Source: Leptospira mtsangambouensis (GTDB lineage Bacteria > Spirochaetota > Leptospiria > Leptospirales > Leptospiraceae). From it: DNA of 64,000 nucleotides. Location: positions 281,001 to 345,000 of the forward strand of contig NZ_RQHK01000002.1 of NCBI RefSeq assembly GCF_004770475.1, written 5' to 3'. Positions 35,217 to 44,393 of the stretch are shown piece by piece; positions within the stretch are counted from its first letter, which is position 1; every line of letters begins with the position of its first letter. The notes beneath the pieces were generated by a model. That model did no database searches and was not told the origin of the DNA. It was given only the letters and a program-made list of their open reading frames with translations. Position numbers and translations under genes: made by a program.

Positions 35217-36755
35217 TTTTAAAATGGATTGTATCACTTCTTCTTCGTTAGGTGGATAAAATACACAAACTAAACTTCTGATTTTCAAAATGGTTTCTGC
35301 TAGAGTTGTTCTTGTTTCTGTTTGGTTCCAATTTTCAAAACCGATGAAAATCCCACAGGTTTCTTCCATTCCAACAAATTCCTTTGCAGAATAATGACGC
35401 ATACCATTTTCATTTAGGAATTGTTTTAATCCGGTCTCTTTAATGTATTCTTCTGATTTGTAGATGACTACGATTTCATCGTTTTCTACTTCTAAAACTT
35501 TTTTTGCATATCCAAAGCACCATCTAATTTGGTCAGAGAGATCCTCGTCATTTTTTATAAATTGGATATCTGAAAGATGGTTTTGAATTGGAGATTCAGA
35601 AAAATCATTGAGTAAGGCATTGGCAAAGTTGACAATTTCTGGTGAATTCCTGATGTTTCGTTTGATATCCCATATATGAACAGGAAGGGAATTCCAGTAA
35701 TCTAACATTGGCGAAGTCATATACTTAAATTGACGGGATATAAAAAGGATCCAATTTTTATGTTCCCAAAAATATTTTGATAAAAATAATAAAACTTCTG
35801 TTTCTGGTTTCTGATCTAAAATATCTTCAATTCCATCCGCAATCAAAAGATCAATATTGTTGTGATTGATTTCGTTAATATTTGTTATAAGTTCAATATT
35901 GTTTTGTTCTGGAATATTGGCTAACTCATCTTTCCAAATTTCGTAGAGTGCTTTTGCACCTTGCCATAATAAAACTTTTTTCCCTGCCCGTGCGTTTTGT
36001 AATGCCAATTCACCAGCAAGAATTGATTTTCCTGAACCAGTGCTACCAAAAACTATATTATGAGAATAATTGTTGATCCCTTCAACAAGTTGAAACTGTT
36101 CCTTAGTAAAAAATAATAAATTTTCCTCTTCTTTTTCTTTTTGAGATCGGAAGGTTTGAAAGAAGTTTAGGTTTTTTTTAATAATTTCATGAGCTTTCAC
36201 TAAAACCGATTCCGGTAGAGGTTCTCTGTTGTATCGAAAGAGGATGGATTCTAAAATAGAATTTAAATCAATGTCATCCTCTACTTCTTTTCCACCAAAC
36301 ACATACAGGTGCATATCGTTTGGTAAATGAAATTCTTTTCTTTCGTTTTTTAAAAAGAATATGGCACTATCATAATAATCTACTGGAAATAAATCGGTAA
36401 GTTGGTTGTGGTTTTTAAAAAATTCGCGGATTAGATCCCTTTGGGTTTGGACTTGTTCAATTGGATTTGAGTATGACTTCCCTTCAACCGGTTTCCAATC
36501 TCTCTCTCTTACGTTATAAAATTCCCATTCACCTTTTTTTTGTCTCCACTTTCCATTTTTGAGTTCGACCGTAATCACTCCGTAAGGAGAGACCACAAGG
36601 AAGTCGATTTCCCGCATTGGAATATCTGGAGTGATGAGGGTAATGGAATAATAAATATTACAATTTAATCGAATTTCTTTGGAAAAACGGTTATAATAGT
36701 GGGATTCTAGCGAAATATCTTTTGCTTTTCCGTGAAACTGTTTTGGATAGATCAT
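35196..36755 (-). CDS. NERD nuclease-related domain fused to superfamily-1 helicase-like ATPase
   Basis: Residues 10-115 form a NERD domain: MREIDFLVVSPYGVITVELK gives the D51 and E64-x-K66 of the endonuclease-like core. A P-loop ATPase follows: Walker A GSTGSGKS (237-244), Walker B LLIADGIED (303-311) and RNIRNSPEIVNFANAL (366-381), which matches helicase motif IV of UvrD/Rep-like enzymes. At 519 aa it lacks the large insertion domains of UvrD. NERD-helicase proteins are thought to act in DNA processing and some occur with defence genes, but none are adjacent here. The tail overlaps the rnpB 3' end on the opposite strand. It is divergent from a lipoprotein gene. Confidence 0.75.
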   Translation of the reverse strand: MIYPKQFHGKAKDISLESHYYNRFSKEIRLNCNIYYSITLITPDIPMREIDFLVVSPYGVITVELKNGKWRQKKGEWEFYNVRERDWKPVEGKSYSNPIEQVQTQRDLIREFFKNHNQLTDLFPVDYYDSAIFFLKNERKEFHLPNDMHLYVFGGKEVEDDIDLNSILESILFRYNREPLPESVLVKAHEIIKKNLNFFQTFRSQKEKEEENLLFFTKEQFQLVEGINNYSHNIVFGSTGSGKSILAGELALQNARAGKKVLLWQGAKALYEIWKDELANIPEQNNIELITNINEINHNNIDLLIADGIEDILDQKPETEVLLFLSKYFWEHKNWILFISRQFKYMTSPMLDYWNSLPVHIWDIKRNIRNSPEIVNFANALLNDFSESPIQNHLSDIQFIKNDEDLSDQIRWCFGYAKKVLEVENDEIVVIYKSEEYIKETGLKQFLNENGMRHYSAKEFVGMEETCGIFIGFENWNQTETRTTLAETILKIRSLVCVFYPPNEEEVIQSILKKGDSGP

Positions 36756-36798
36756 TTTTTAGTTCTGTAAACTGAGTGCCAGTGTTTCCATTGGTGAT

Positions 36799-37404
36799 AT
36801 GAAACTGATACCACCAACCTTATTATTCTGCCTATTGTTTTGTGCCTGCGCCGGTGGGAATATCAAAATAAAGATCAAACCCGATCGTTCGGGTGACTTG
36901 GTTTTGTATCAGAAAAAAATCACAAAAAAAACTTCTGGATTGCCTTTCGGAACTGGGCTTGTGGCAACAGGAGAACTTGAGATTAGTATCAAAGAAAGGG
37001 CTTATCGTTTTAAAGATTATACACATATCCTTCCACCGGGATTTCGATTGATTGAGTTTACGGAAGAACAAATCCATGAAATCCAACTTGTTGTTGATAC
37101 GAGTAAAACTTCTCCTCTTTTGTCTGCACTAGAAATCAATCGAGATGAAATTAATTCTATTTTGAACGAAGCTAAACTCCGAGATGATTTACTTCGTTTC
37201 AATACACTGGTTGAATTTATACAGATCGAAATTCAGTTTCCTTTCCCAATTAAAAAAGTAAAGTTTTCAGAACCAAGAACTCCGGGCGAGTGGACAGCAA
37301 GACTTGATAGCAGTGAAAAGATGATTGTAAATATTCCCTTACATTCTGTTTGGTCTAACGAACATCCTCTTACTACGATTCAGATTTATCCCGAGTCCAA
37401 CTAA
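36799..37404 (+). CDS. Hypothetical lipoprotein
   Basis: The N-terminus MKLIPPTLLFCLLFCACAGG is a lipoprotein signal; cleavage before the cysteine in L-F-C-A-C fits the relaxed spirochaete lipobox. The mature protein is about 185 residues, mostly beta-prone, with no recognised family. It should be attached to the inner or outer membrane. It is divergent from the NERD gene, 43 bases away, and its TAA overlaps the stop of the convergent sirohaem gene (CTAA). Confidence 0.65.
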   Translation: MKLIPPTLLFCLLFCACAGGNIKIKIKPDRSGDLVLYQKKITKKTSGLPFGTGLVATGELEISIKERAYRFKDYTHILPPGFRLIEFTEEQIHEIQLVVDTSKTSPLLSALEINRDEINSILNEAKLRDDLLRFNTLVEFIQIEIQFPFPIKKVKFSEPRTPGEWTARLDSSEKMIVNIPLHSVWSNEHPLTTIQIYPESN

Positions 37405-37994
37405 GATTTGTGAAAGTATTTCGAGTTTAAATTTTGAATGATTTCTTTTAAGGCAAGTCTTCTTTCCTGATGGTCAGGAAGGATTTCCTTTAGTTTCCTT
37501 CTCATTTCAAAAAGAGTTTCCATTAGTTCATGATCCTCTTCTGGAAGAACTTCTTCAAAAAGTTTTCGCAGCGTAGAAGATATTCCTGCAAATTTTCCAT
37601 CGGTAGAAATTGCAAATTGGATAGGGCCAACAGATACAGTTGAAGAAGAATAAAAATCACAATTTTTGGGATCGTCGACAGAGTTTACCCAGGTGCCTTT
37701 TTCTTTGGCTAGGGCTCTAAACTTTTGGTTAGTTTCTGGATCACTTGTTCCTAAAAAAATAATATCACTATGGTTTAAGTCTTCTTCTTTAACTGGTCGT
37801 TCTTCTGTTTTGATTTCGGGGTATTTTCTTAAAAAGGATCTTACTTCATCACTCAACTCAATGGAGATAACTTGAATTTTGGCACCTGTATGCTCAAGGC
37901 CATATAGTTTTTCAAGACAAGCATTACCACCTCCAACAATTAGGATGTTTTTGTTTTCTAAATTTAAAAAAATAGGGTATTTTTTAAATTTCAT
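37401..37994 (-). CDS. Precorrin-2 dehydrogenase / possible sirohydrochlorin ferrochelatase (CysG-N/Met8/SirC family)
   Basis: Oxidises precorrin-2 to sirohydrochlorin with NAD on the way to sirohaem. The N-terminus YPIFLNLENKNILIVGGGNA is the NAD-binding motif of the family, and NSVDDPKNCDFY holds the conserved aspartate that in CysG and Met8p also serves iron insertion. At 197 aa it resembles single-function SirC in size, but the aspartate is kept, so it may do both steps; no separate sirB-like chelatase is nearby. The start overlaps the cobA stop by four bases. It supplies the cofactor of the sulfite reductase encoded next to it. Confidence 0.85.
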   Translation of the reverse strand: MKFKKYPIFLNLENKNILIVGGGNACLEKLYGLEHTGAKIQVISIELSDEVRSFLRKYPEIKTEERPVKEEDLNHSDIIFLGTSDPETNQKFRALAKEKGTWVNSVDDPKNCDFYSSSTVSVGPIQFAISTDGKFAGISSTLRKLFEEVLPEEDHELMETLFEMRRKLKEILPDHQERRLALKEIIQNLNSKYFHKS

Positions 37995-38776
37995 TCTGCA
38001 AACAAACTCAGAAGTGTATGGGAATTTAATTTTTCTTTTCGATTGAGTAAAGGTCGTATGGCTTCACCTACATAAAGAATTCCTGGACCATTGGATTTTT
38101 TTGGAATTCCATCTAACGCAGTTTCTGCGAGAGTCGATATATTATAGATTGGATTTCCTCTTCCTACATTTTCGGCAAGAACAATCGGGGTCTTACCTGC
38201 GATTCCTTTTTGGATCAATCGTTCTGCCAGTTCCTTTGTCTTTTTACTTCCCATGAGAATGGCAATGGTTCCGAGGAAATTCTCCATTCCCATCCAACTG
38301 CGTTCATCTTCTAAAATGGTGTGACCATCCAAAATGATGATCTGCCTTGAGACACCTCTTACGGTAAGTGACACACCTAATTCAGCCACACCCGTTGTCA
38401 CAGAACTGACTCCAGGGATCACTTCAAATGGTATCTCTGCTTCTTCTAAACTTTGAATTTCTTCTGCGAGTCTACCAAAAATGGAAGCATCACCCCCTTT
38501 CAGGCGAACCACTTGTTTTCCTGCGCTAGCAAATTCCACTAGTAGCGAATTGATTTCCGTTTGGGTGCGAGCATGTTCACTCGCCCTTTTTCCTACATAA
38601 AGGATTTGGGCTTCTTCAGGAAATAAGTCTAAGAATTCGGGATCGAGGAGTGCATCGTAGAGGATGACATCGGCGGATTCGATGCGGCGACGGCCACGGA
38701 GGGTCAAAAGATCAACGGGGCCCGGGCCACCGCTCACAAAACTAACAAATCCCTGTTCTGTCTTATTGGAGGACAT
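37991..38776 (-). CDS. cobA: Uroporphyrinogen III C-methyltransferase (SUMT)
   Basis: Methylates uroporphyrinogen III twice with S-adenosylmethionine to give precorrin-2. Signatures: VSGGPGPVDLLTLRG, the ADVILYDALLDPEF loop, VGKRASEHARTQTEIN and VRLKGGDASIFGR, all typical of SUMT. At 261 aa it is a stand-alone enzyme rather than a CysG fusion. Its substrate comes from the hem operon at 31-34 kb. It is coupled to the dehydrogenase gene and divergent from cysJ; the 165-base gap holds inverted repeats. Confidence 0.9.
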   Translation of the reverse strand: MSSNKTEQGFVSFVSGGPGPVDLLTLRGRRRIESADVILYDALLDPEFLDLFPEEAQILYVGKRASEHARTQTEINSLLVEFASAGKQVVRLKGGDASIFGRLAEEIQSLEEAEIPFEVIPGVSSVTTGVAELGVSLTVRGVSRQIIILDGHTILEDERSWMGMENFLGTIAILMGSKKTKELAERLIQKGIAGKTPIVLAENVGRGNPIYNISTLAETALDGIPKKSNGPGILYVGEAIRPLLNRKEKLNSHTLLSLFAE

Positions 38777-38800
38777 ATCTGTTATATCTTGCGATATTGC

Positions 38801-38834
38801 TAGAAATAGTCAAGTGATTGGCTAATTATTTCTA
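38801..38834. promoter_or_regulatory. Inverted repeat between cobA and cysJ
   Basis: TAGAAATA (38801-38808) and TATTTCTA (38827-38834) are perfect inverted repeats, 26 bases from start to start. A second, shorter one, ATATC-TTGC-GATAT, lies at 38784-38797 close to the cobA start. They sit in the only shared promoter region of the sirohaem and sulfite reductase genes. An operator for a sulfur regulator is possible; no regulator gene is in the cluster. Confidence 0.35.
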
Positions 38835-38941
38835 CAAAATCTCCATTTTTTTGGTTTACTTGGGGTGTATCTCTGGGGAAAGATTCAATTTATCAGACTT
38901 TTTGGATGTTTTACTGGAATCCAAATCAAAAATAGGTTTTT

Positions 38942-40708
38942 ATGCTATCCGATGAGAAACGCAATCGATTTTTACAGTTACTGAAGGAATCCACAAAAGA
39001 CGAATGGGTGTGGATGTCTGGGTATTTGTCTGCCCTGACGCAGGCAAGCATTGGCGGGAGCGTCGATGTTTCTCTCACCCCTCCCGTGAGCATTGATTCA
39101 GGTGGAGACCCTTTACACGGAAATTTAAAAGCTCAGCCGATCCAATGCAGCGTGGTTTACGGTACAGAAACAGGGAACTCTAAGAAATTAGGAACAGAAC
39201 TTGTTAAAAAATTAAAAGAACTAGGTGTTTCTGCTAAATTAAAAAGCACAGATACTTATAAAGCCAAAGACCTAAAAGAAGAAGAATATTTATTTGTCGT
39301 AGTATCCACTCACGGTGATGGGGAACCACCACAAGCAGCAAAACCTTTCATTCAAATTTTGACAGATACTAAAGAATCCTTATCTAAGGTAAAGTTCGCA
39401 GTGCTTGGGTTAGGTGATACAAGTTATCCTCTTTTTTGTCAAACTGGCGAAGATGTAGATTCAATGCTTGCAAAATTAGGTGCAGAACGCATCCAACCAT
39501 TAGGTAAATGTGATGTGGATTTTGATTTGGTAGCAAAACCATGGATGAGTGAACTCATTGCAAAACTGAATGCTCATTCCAAAACTGCCACGACCCAAAG
39601 CCCAAAACAATCACAAAGCCAGGTGGCAAAACCAACGTCTGGTGGAAAGATTGTGTATGAGGGTTCTGTAATTACGAATATTGTTCTAAATGATATTGGT
39701 GCTACTAAATCCACAAGACATATAGAAATTAAAACCACAGTACCAATTGACTATCTTCCTGGAGACAGTGCAGGATTTCTTGCTTACAATCGTGATGATG
39801 AAGTAAATCGTATTCTATCTTTATTAAAAACAGATCGTGAAACTCGTGTTACGTATAAAGGCGAAACATGGATGGCATACGATTTATTTCGTAAAAAAGT
39901 TTCAGTTCGATTTTTGCCCGACAGAGTCATTCAAAAATATGCAGGACTAATCGGAAAAGAAATCCCTTCTGGTAAATTGGATTTGGATGTTTTATTAACC
40001 TTAAATCCTTCTGAAAAAAAACTCGAACTCCAATCTTTAGTAGATATTTTGGAACCGATTGTTCCCAGATACTATTCGATCGCTTCCAGTCCTTCGGCTC
40101 ATGGAGAAGATGAAGTTCACCTCACGGTAGCAGAAGTTGAAATTGAAACCTTTACAGGAATCAAAACTGGTTTTTGTTCTGGATATTTGTCAGAATTAAA
40201 AGAAGGGGATGTGGTTCCTTTCTTTATCCAAAGAAATAATTCCTTCCGATTGCCAAGTCCTGATACAGATATCATTATGATAGGACCTGGAACAGGAATT
40301 GCTCCCTTTCGAAGTTTTTTATTTGAAAGAGAACAAAATTCGGGGAACGGAAAAAATTGGTTAATATTTGGAGAAAGAAATTTTGTCTCCGATTTTTATT
40401 ACCAAACAGAACTTTTAGAACTTATGGACACTGGCGTATTACATAAGTTAAATACTGCTTTCTCTCGTGATACAAAACAAAAAGTTTATGTGCAGGACCG
40501 AATGAGTGAAAATGCATCAGAACTTTTGAAGTGGATTGAAAATGGTGCAGTGATTTATCTTTGTGGTTCAAAAGATCCAATGAGTAAGGATGTCGACAGC
40601 AAACTCATTGAAATTTTAAAAGAAAGAACATTTGATACAGGAAAAGATGCTTCCGATTATTTAAAAGAATTAGAAGAAGCTGGTCGCTACATTAAGGACG
40701 TTTACTGA
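38942..40708 (+). CDS. cysJ: Sulfite reductase (NADPH) flavoprotein, alpha subunit
   Basis: Carries electrons from NADPH through FAD and FMN to CysI. From the N-terminus: a short linker, a flavodoxin domain from about residue 68 (VYGTETGNSKKLG, STHGDGEPP), an FAD-binding domain with RYYSIASSP near residue 376 and the NADPH domain starting MIGPGTGIAPFRSF. It ends in the aromatic residue of DVY, typical of CPR-like reductases. At 588 aa it is normal. The ATG is eight bases downstream of a weak AGG. cysI follows after seven bases. Confidence 0.93.
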   Translation: MLSDEKRNRFLQLLKESTKDEWVWMSGYLSALTQASIGGSVDVSLTPPVSIDSGGDPLHGNLKAQPIQCSVVYGTETGNSKKLGTELVKKLKELGVSAKLKSTDTYKAKDLKEEEYLFVVVSTHGDGEPPQAAKPFIQILTDTKESLSKVKFAVLGLGDTSYPLFCQTGEDVDSMLAKLGAERIQPLGKCDVDFDLVAKPWMSELIAKLNAHSKTATTQSPKQSQSQVAKPTSGGKIVYEGSVITNIVLNDIGATKSTRHIEIKTTVPIDYLPGDSAGFLAYNRDDEVNRILSLLKTDRETRVTYKGETWMAYDLFRKKVSVRFLPDRVIQKYAGLIGKEIPSGKLDLDVLLTLNPSEKKLELQSLVDILEPIVPRYYSIASSPSAHGEDEVHLTVAEVEIETFTGIKTGFCSGYLSELKEGDVVPFFIQRNNSFRLPSPDTDIIMIGPGTGIAPFRSFLFEREQNSGNGKNWLIFGERNFVSDFYYQTELLELMDTGVLHKLNTAFSRDTKQKVYVQDRMSENASELLKWIENGAVIYLCGSKDPMSKDVDSKLIEILKERTFDTGKDASDYLKELEEAGRYIKDVY

Positions 40709-40715
40709 GGGAACC

Positions 40716-42383
40716 ATGACAGAACAAAAAAAAGAAACAATAGCAGAAAAAGTAAAACGTCTGAGTCGGGGTTTAAGAGGAACTCTTTCTTTGAGTTTGA
40801 AAGATGAACATACGGGCTCTTTACGTTCTGATGACCAACTCTTACTTAAGTTTCATGGAATGTACCAACAAGATGACAGGGATCGTAGAGAAGAACGTGC
40901 GGCGAAAAAATTAGAACGTCTCTATTCCTTTATGATTCGGCTGCGAATTCCAGGTGGGATGATTGGGCCAGTGCATTGGGAAGCTTTACACAATGTGGCA
41001 GGAGAAAACTCTACTGGCACAATCAAAATCACAACTCGCCAAACAGTCCAACTCCATGGAATTTTAAAATCAAAAATCAAACCAACCATCAAAGCATTTG
41101 ATTCTGTATTTTTGGATTCCATTGCGGCATGTGGGGATGTGAATCGTAACGTAACTTGTACATCAAATCCAGCTACTAGCCCCTTACACAAAGAAGTCTT
41201 CGGATATGCAGGCGAAATCAGCAGATCTTTATTACCAAAAACAAGAGCCTATTACGAGATTTGGCTCGATGAAAACCTTTTAGCAGAAAAAGAAGAACCA
41301 GAAGATCCTTTATATAAAGATGTATACCTTCCTCGTAAGTTTAAAATTGCGATTGCAATCCCTCCTTACAACGATGTGGATCTTTTCACAAATGATATTG
41401 GTCTCATCGCTATCATTGAAAATGGACAACTCATCGGTTTTAACGTAGCAGTGGGTGGCGGGCTTGGAACCACTCATGGAAATCCAGACACATACCCAAG
41501 AGTGGGAACTGTATTTGGATTTATACCTAAAAAAGATATCCTAAAAGTTGTTTATGAAATCGTTACCGTTCAAAGGGATTTTGGAAATAGAGAAGATCGA
41601 AAACTTTCTCGTTTAAAATATACTTTGGACCGCTTAGGTGTTGAGTTCTATAAACGAGAAGTGGAAAAACGTGTGGGGATTAGTTTTGAACCAGCAAAAG
41701 ATTATCAATTCACTCAAAGATCTGATGATTTTGGTTGGAAACAAGACGTGGCAGGTAACTGGCATTATACGGTTTTTGTAGAGAATGGTCGTGTTTGTGA
41801 TGAACATGGTTATAATTTAAAAACAGCACTTTTGGAAGTTTCTAAAACAAGACGTGCCACATTCCGATTTACTTGTAACCAAAACCTAATTCTTTCTGAT
41901 ATTTTTCCAAAAGATAAGGACCTCATTGAATCCATTCTTGTAAAGTTCGGTGTACACAGAAAAACAAGTGAAATTTCACCAATACGTAAAAACTCCATTG
42001 CTTGTGTGGCATTAAACACTTGTTCTTTGGCTCTAGCGGAAGGACAACGATACCTACCAAGCCTGATTGATAAAATTGAGCCCATCCTTGGAAAACATGG
42101 ATTGGCAGAGGAACCAGTGTCCATCCGAATGACAGGTTGTCCGAATGGATGTGCAAGGCCTTATATTTCCGAGATTGGTCTTGTGGGAACTTCGTATGGA
42201 AAATACAATTTACACTTAGGTGCAGATGCCGAAGGATACCGACTCAATCGTAAATACAAAGAAGATTTAGATGAGGCGGCAATTCTATCCGAATTGGATG
42301 GACTCTTTGGAAAGTTTGCAAAAGAAAGAAATACAAAAGAATCTTTTGGAGATTATATCAATCGGATTGGAATCTTAAACTAA
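40716..42383 (+). CDS. cysI: Sulfite reductase hemoprotein, beta subunit
   Basis: Reduces sulfite to sulfide with six electrons using sirohaem coupled to a [4Fe-4S] cluster. The cluster cysteines are visible as CVALNTC and TGCPNGCARPY near residues 430-480, and the substrate-binding region contains ITTRQTVQLHG and NVTCTSNP. At 555 aa it is normal for CysI. Its cofactor is made by cobA and the precorrin-2 dehydrogenase next door. GAGGGAACC before the ATG is a clear ribosome-binding site. Its stop overlaps the convergent transporter gene in CTAA. Confidence 0.93.
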   Translation: MTEQKKETIAEKVKRLSRGLRGTLSLSLKDEHTGSLRSDDQLLLKFHGMYQQDDRDRREERAAKKLERLYSFMIRLRIPGGMIGPVHWEALHNVAGENSTGTIKITTRQTVQLHGILKSKIKPTIKAFDSVFLDSIAACGDVNRNVTCTSNPATSPLHKEVFGYAGEISRSLLPKTRAYYEIWLDENLLAEKEEPEDPLYKDVYLPRKFKIAIAIPPYNDVDLFTNDIGLIAIIENGQLIGFNVAVGGGLGTTHGNPDTYPRVGTVFGFIPKKDILKVVYEIVTVQRDFGNREDRKLSRLKYTLDRLGVEFYKREVEKRVGISFEPAKDYQFTQRSDDFGWKQDVAGNWHYTVFVENGRVCDEHGYNLKTALLEVSKTRRATFRFTCNQNLILSDIFPKDKDLIESILVKFGVHRKTSEISPIRKNSIACVALNTCSLALAEGQRYLPSLIDKIEPILGKHGLAEEPVSIRMTGCPNGCARPYISEIGLVGTSYGKYNLHLGADAEGYRLNRKYKEDLDEAAILSELDGLFGKFAKERNTKESFGDYINRIGILN

Positions 42384-43288
42384 GATTCCAATCCCTTCGG
42401 GGCAGTTTTATTCCAATAAGTAGCAATTGCGGCACCGGCTAACAGGTGCCAGATTCCCCACCAAGCACAAATCATTGCCATCCCACCGAGTCCATCAAAG
42501 AAACTAAAAACGATCGCAAGGCCGAGGCTTGAATTTTGAATTCCCGTTTCAATGGCGATTGTCTTTCTATCACTAAGTGGCAATCTGAAAAGTTTCCCAA
42601 AATAATACCCAAGAGAAAGCCCAGCCAAGTTCATGATAAAAACAAGACCAAAGAGAAGGTGGATGTATTCTTTAAAGAATTTCCAATTGGTAACAAGTGC
42701 TCCCACAATAAAGAAAGCGAGTAATAAAATGGAGATCCTTTGCACTGCTCGTTTCACAGTATGAGTCAGTTTAGGGAATAGTTTTTGGAAGAGAATTCCG
42801 AGTATCAGTGGAACAACGAGTAGGACAGTGATGGAAACCAATATCTCATAAGGACTTACCGAAATGGATTTGAGATATTCACGAGTGAGAGGAAGTAAAT
42901 TCCCCCAAAAGAAAAATCCAATAGGAGTTAAGAGAAAGGCAAAGGCAGAAGAAAAGGTTGTGAGACTCACTGAGAGTGCTAAATTCCCTTTTGCCAAATG
43001 GGTAAAAAAGTTGGACATATTTCCACCAGGACATGCTGCCACAAGCACCATTCCTAAAGCAAGACCTGGGTGTGGGTTCACCACCCAAATGATGAGAAGG
43101 GTTGCCACTGGTAACAATATATATTGGCTAAAAAGACCAACAAACGCTGGTTTGGGATAACGCAAAAGATGTTTGAAATCTTGGAGTTTTAATTCTAGAG
43201 CAATACCAAACATAATAAATCCAACCAGTGCATTGATTAAATACACCGAGTCTTTGTTAAAATTGAGACGAACTGAATTGATATCCAT
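42380..43288 (-). CDS. Bile acid:sodium symporter (BASS/SBF) family transporter
   Basis: Inner-membrane protein with about nine or ten transmembrane helices in 302 aa. ALELKLQDFK at the first helix and the unwound motif CPGGNMSNFFTHLAKGN mark the BASS family, and ETGIQNSSLGLAIV is the second sodium-site helix. Family members take up organic anions such as bile acids, pantoate or pyruvate with Na+. Being directly downstream of a TauD-like gene in a sulfur cluster, it may carry an organosulfur or sulfonate compound; that is context only. It begins one base after the dioxygenase stop. Confidence 0.8.
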   Translation of the reverse strand: MDINSVRLNFNKDSVYLINALVGFIMFGIALELKLQDFKHLLRYPKPAFVGLFSQYILLPVATLLIIWVVNPHPGLALGMVLVAACPGGNMSNFFTHLAKGNLALSVSLTTFSSAFAFLLTPIGFFFWGNLLPLTREYLKSISVSPYEILVSITVLLVVPLILGILFQKLFPKLTHTVKRAVQRISILLLAFFIVGALVTNWKFFKEYIHLLFGLVFIMNLAGLSLGYYFGKLFRLPLSDRKTIAIETGIQNSSLGLAIVFSFFDGLGGMAMICAWWGIWHLLAGAAIATYWNKTAPKGLES

Positions 43289-44359
43289 TTAATCAGACCA
43301 TCCTACGAGAATTCGGCGGGGACCAGTAAAGGGAAGCCTTCCATGAGAAACAGATAAATTGTCAATGATGAGGACATCTCCTGTTTGCCAAGGAATGGCG
43401 ACTAAATGTTTCCAAAAAACATCAGAGATGGATTTCATTTCATTTGCCGAAATTTCTTCTCCATTTCCATAGGTAACATGTACATCATGCGACTCTGATC
43501 CGGCAATTCGTTTGATGGTTGTTAGAAGAGTGAGTAAAAGTGCTACACCAAGAGAACGAATTGTTTTTTGTTTTTTAAAAATTTTCCACACTTCACTCAC
43601 AGCTGCTTGGTAATGAAACGTTTGGGAATGATTGTGCCAAGCGATTGTCTTTGCTTCTGGATGAACTCGAAATCCCGATTGTTCGTTGGTAATGGTTAAG
43701 GAATCCTTTCCAAACCAATCTAATTGAAATCGATTTTGTTTTGAGATCTTTTTTACTTCTTCTAGGTTTGTCGTTCCAAACATTTCGTCCCAACGTTTTG
43801 TTTTCCATAAAGAGAACCTTGCTTTTTGGGATGGACCATCATAGCGCCTTCTGTAACGAATTCCGTGGTTTTCTATTTTTTCTTTGATCTTTGGGTTTAT
43901 ATCCTTATAAATATCTCTAAGATCGGTGAGAGGAGTTTCACCACCTGTTTCTGAGGCTTTTTCTGCATAAAAAAATAATAGTTTCGGTGGGTTGTCGAGA
44001 AAACTCATCTCGGCATGTTGCATGATTGGGTAGTGGGGTGGGAGTTCACTTGCAGTAAACACATGTTTGACGACCTGGTCCCTGGGCGATGTTCCTAAAT
44101 AAAACTCACCCAACTTTTTTTCCTCTGTCGCAAAGAGGATGGATTGGAAGTCAGTTGCTTCATGAACAGGAAAACCACGAAAGAGAATGGCCCCGTGGGT
44201 CTCTAAATCCTCTCTCCATTCTTTTTGGTTTTTCTGGATCCACTTTGTAAGGTCTACTAATTCCTTTTCTTCAGAGGGCTCGTAGACAAGGGGAAGTTTG
44301 GTCTCCCCGATAAAAGATTTACGGATCCATTTTGTTTGGGTAGCGGTGGACTGAGTCAT
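43289..44359 (-). CDS. TauD/TfdA-like Fe(II)/2-oxoglutarate dioxygenase
   Basis: Fe(II)/2-oxoglutarate oxygenase of 356 aa. The metal motif is MQHAEMSFL (H-x-E in place of the more common H-x-D), the distal histidine lies in SVSHGRLPF, followed by the 2OG-binding arginine in TGPRRILVGW. The H-x-E form and the RYRRRYDGP stretch resemble the clavaminate synthase/SyrP-like branch of the family more than taurine dioxygenase itself. The substrate is unknown; sitting between cysN and a BASS transporter suggests release of sulfite from a sulfonate, but hydroxylation of something else is equally possible. The start codon lies inside a large palindrome. Confidence 0.78.
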   Translation of the reverse strand: MTQSTATQTKWIRKSFIGETKLPLVYEPSEEKELVDLTKWIQKNQKEWREDLETHGAILFRGFPVHEATDFQSILFATEEKKLGEFYLGTSPRDQVVKHVFTASELPPHYPIMQHAEMSFLDNPPKLLFFYAEKASETGGETPLTDLRDIYKDINPKIKEKIENHGIRYRRRYDGPSQKARFSLWKTKRWDEMFGTTNLEEVKKISKQNRFQLDWFGKDSLTITNEQSGFRVHPEAKTIAWHNHSQTFHYQAAVSEVWKIFKKQKTIRSLGVALLLTLLTTIKRIAGSESHDVHVTYGNGEEISANEMKSISDVFWKHLVAIPWQTGDVLIIDNLSVSHGRLPFTGPRRILVGWSD

Positions 44360-44393
44360 AATACTGTCAGCTTAGCGAAACTGGCAGTATTAT
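44358..44393 (-). promoter_or_regulatory. Palindrome over the -10 box and start codon of the TauD-like gene
   Basis: ATAATACTGTCAG (44358-44370) and CTGGCAGTATTAT (44381-44393) are inverted repeats of 13 bases with one imperfect pair and a 10-base centre. On the minus strand the right arm reads TATAAT, a perfect -10 hexamer, and the other arm ends in the ATG. No Shine-Dalgarno is seen. A dimeric repressor site is the simplest reading; an RNA hairpin hiding the start is possible in read-through transcripts from cysN. Confidence 0.5.
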
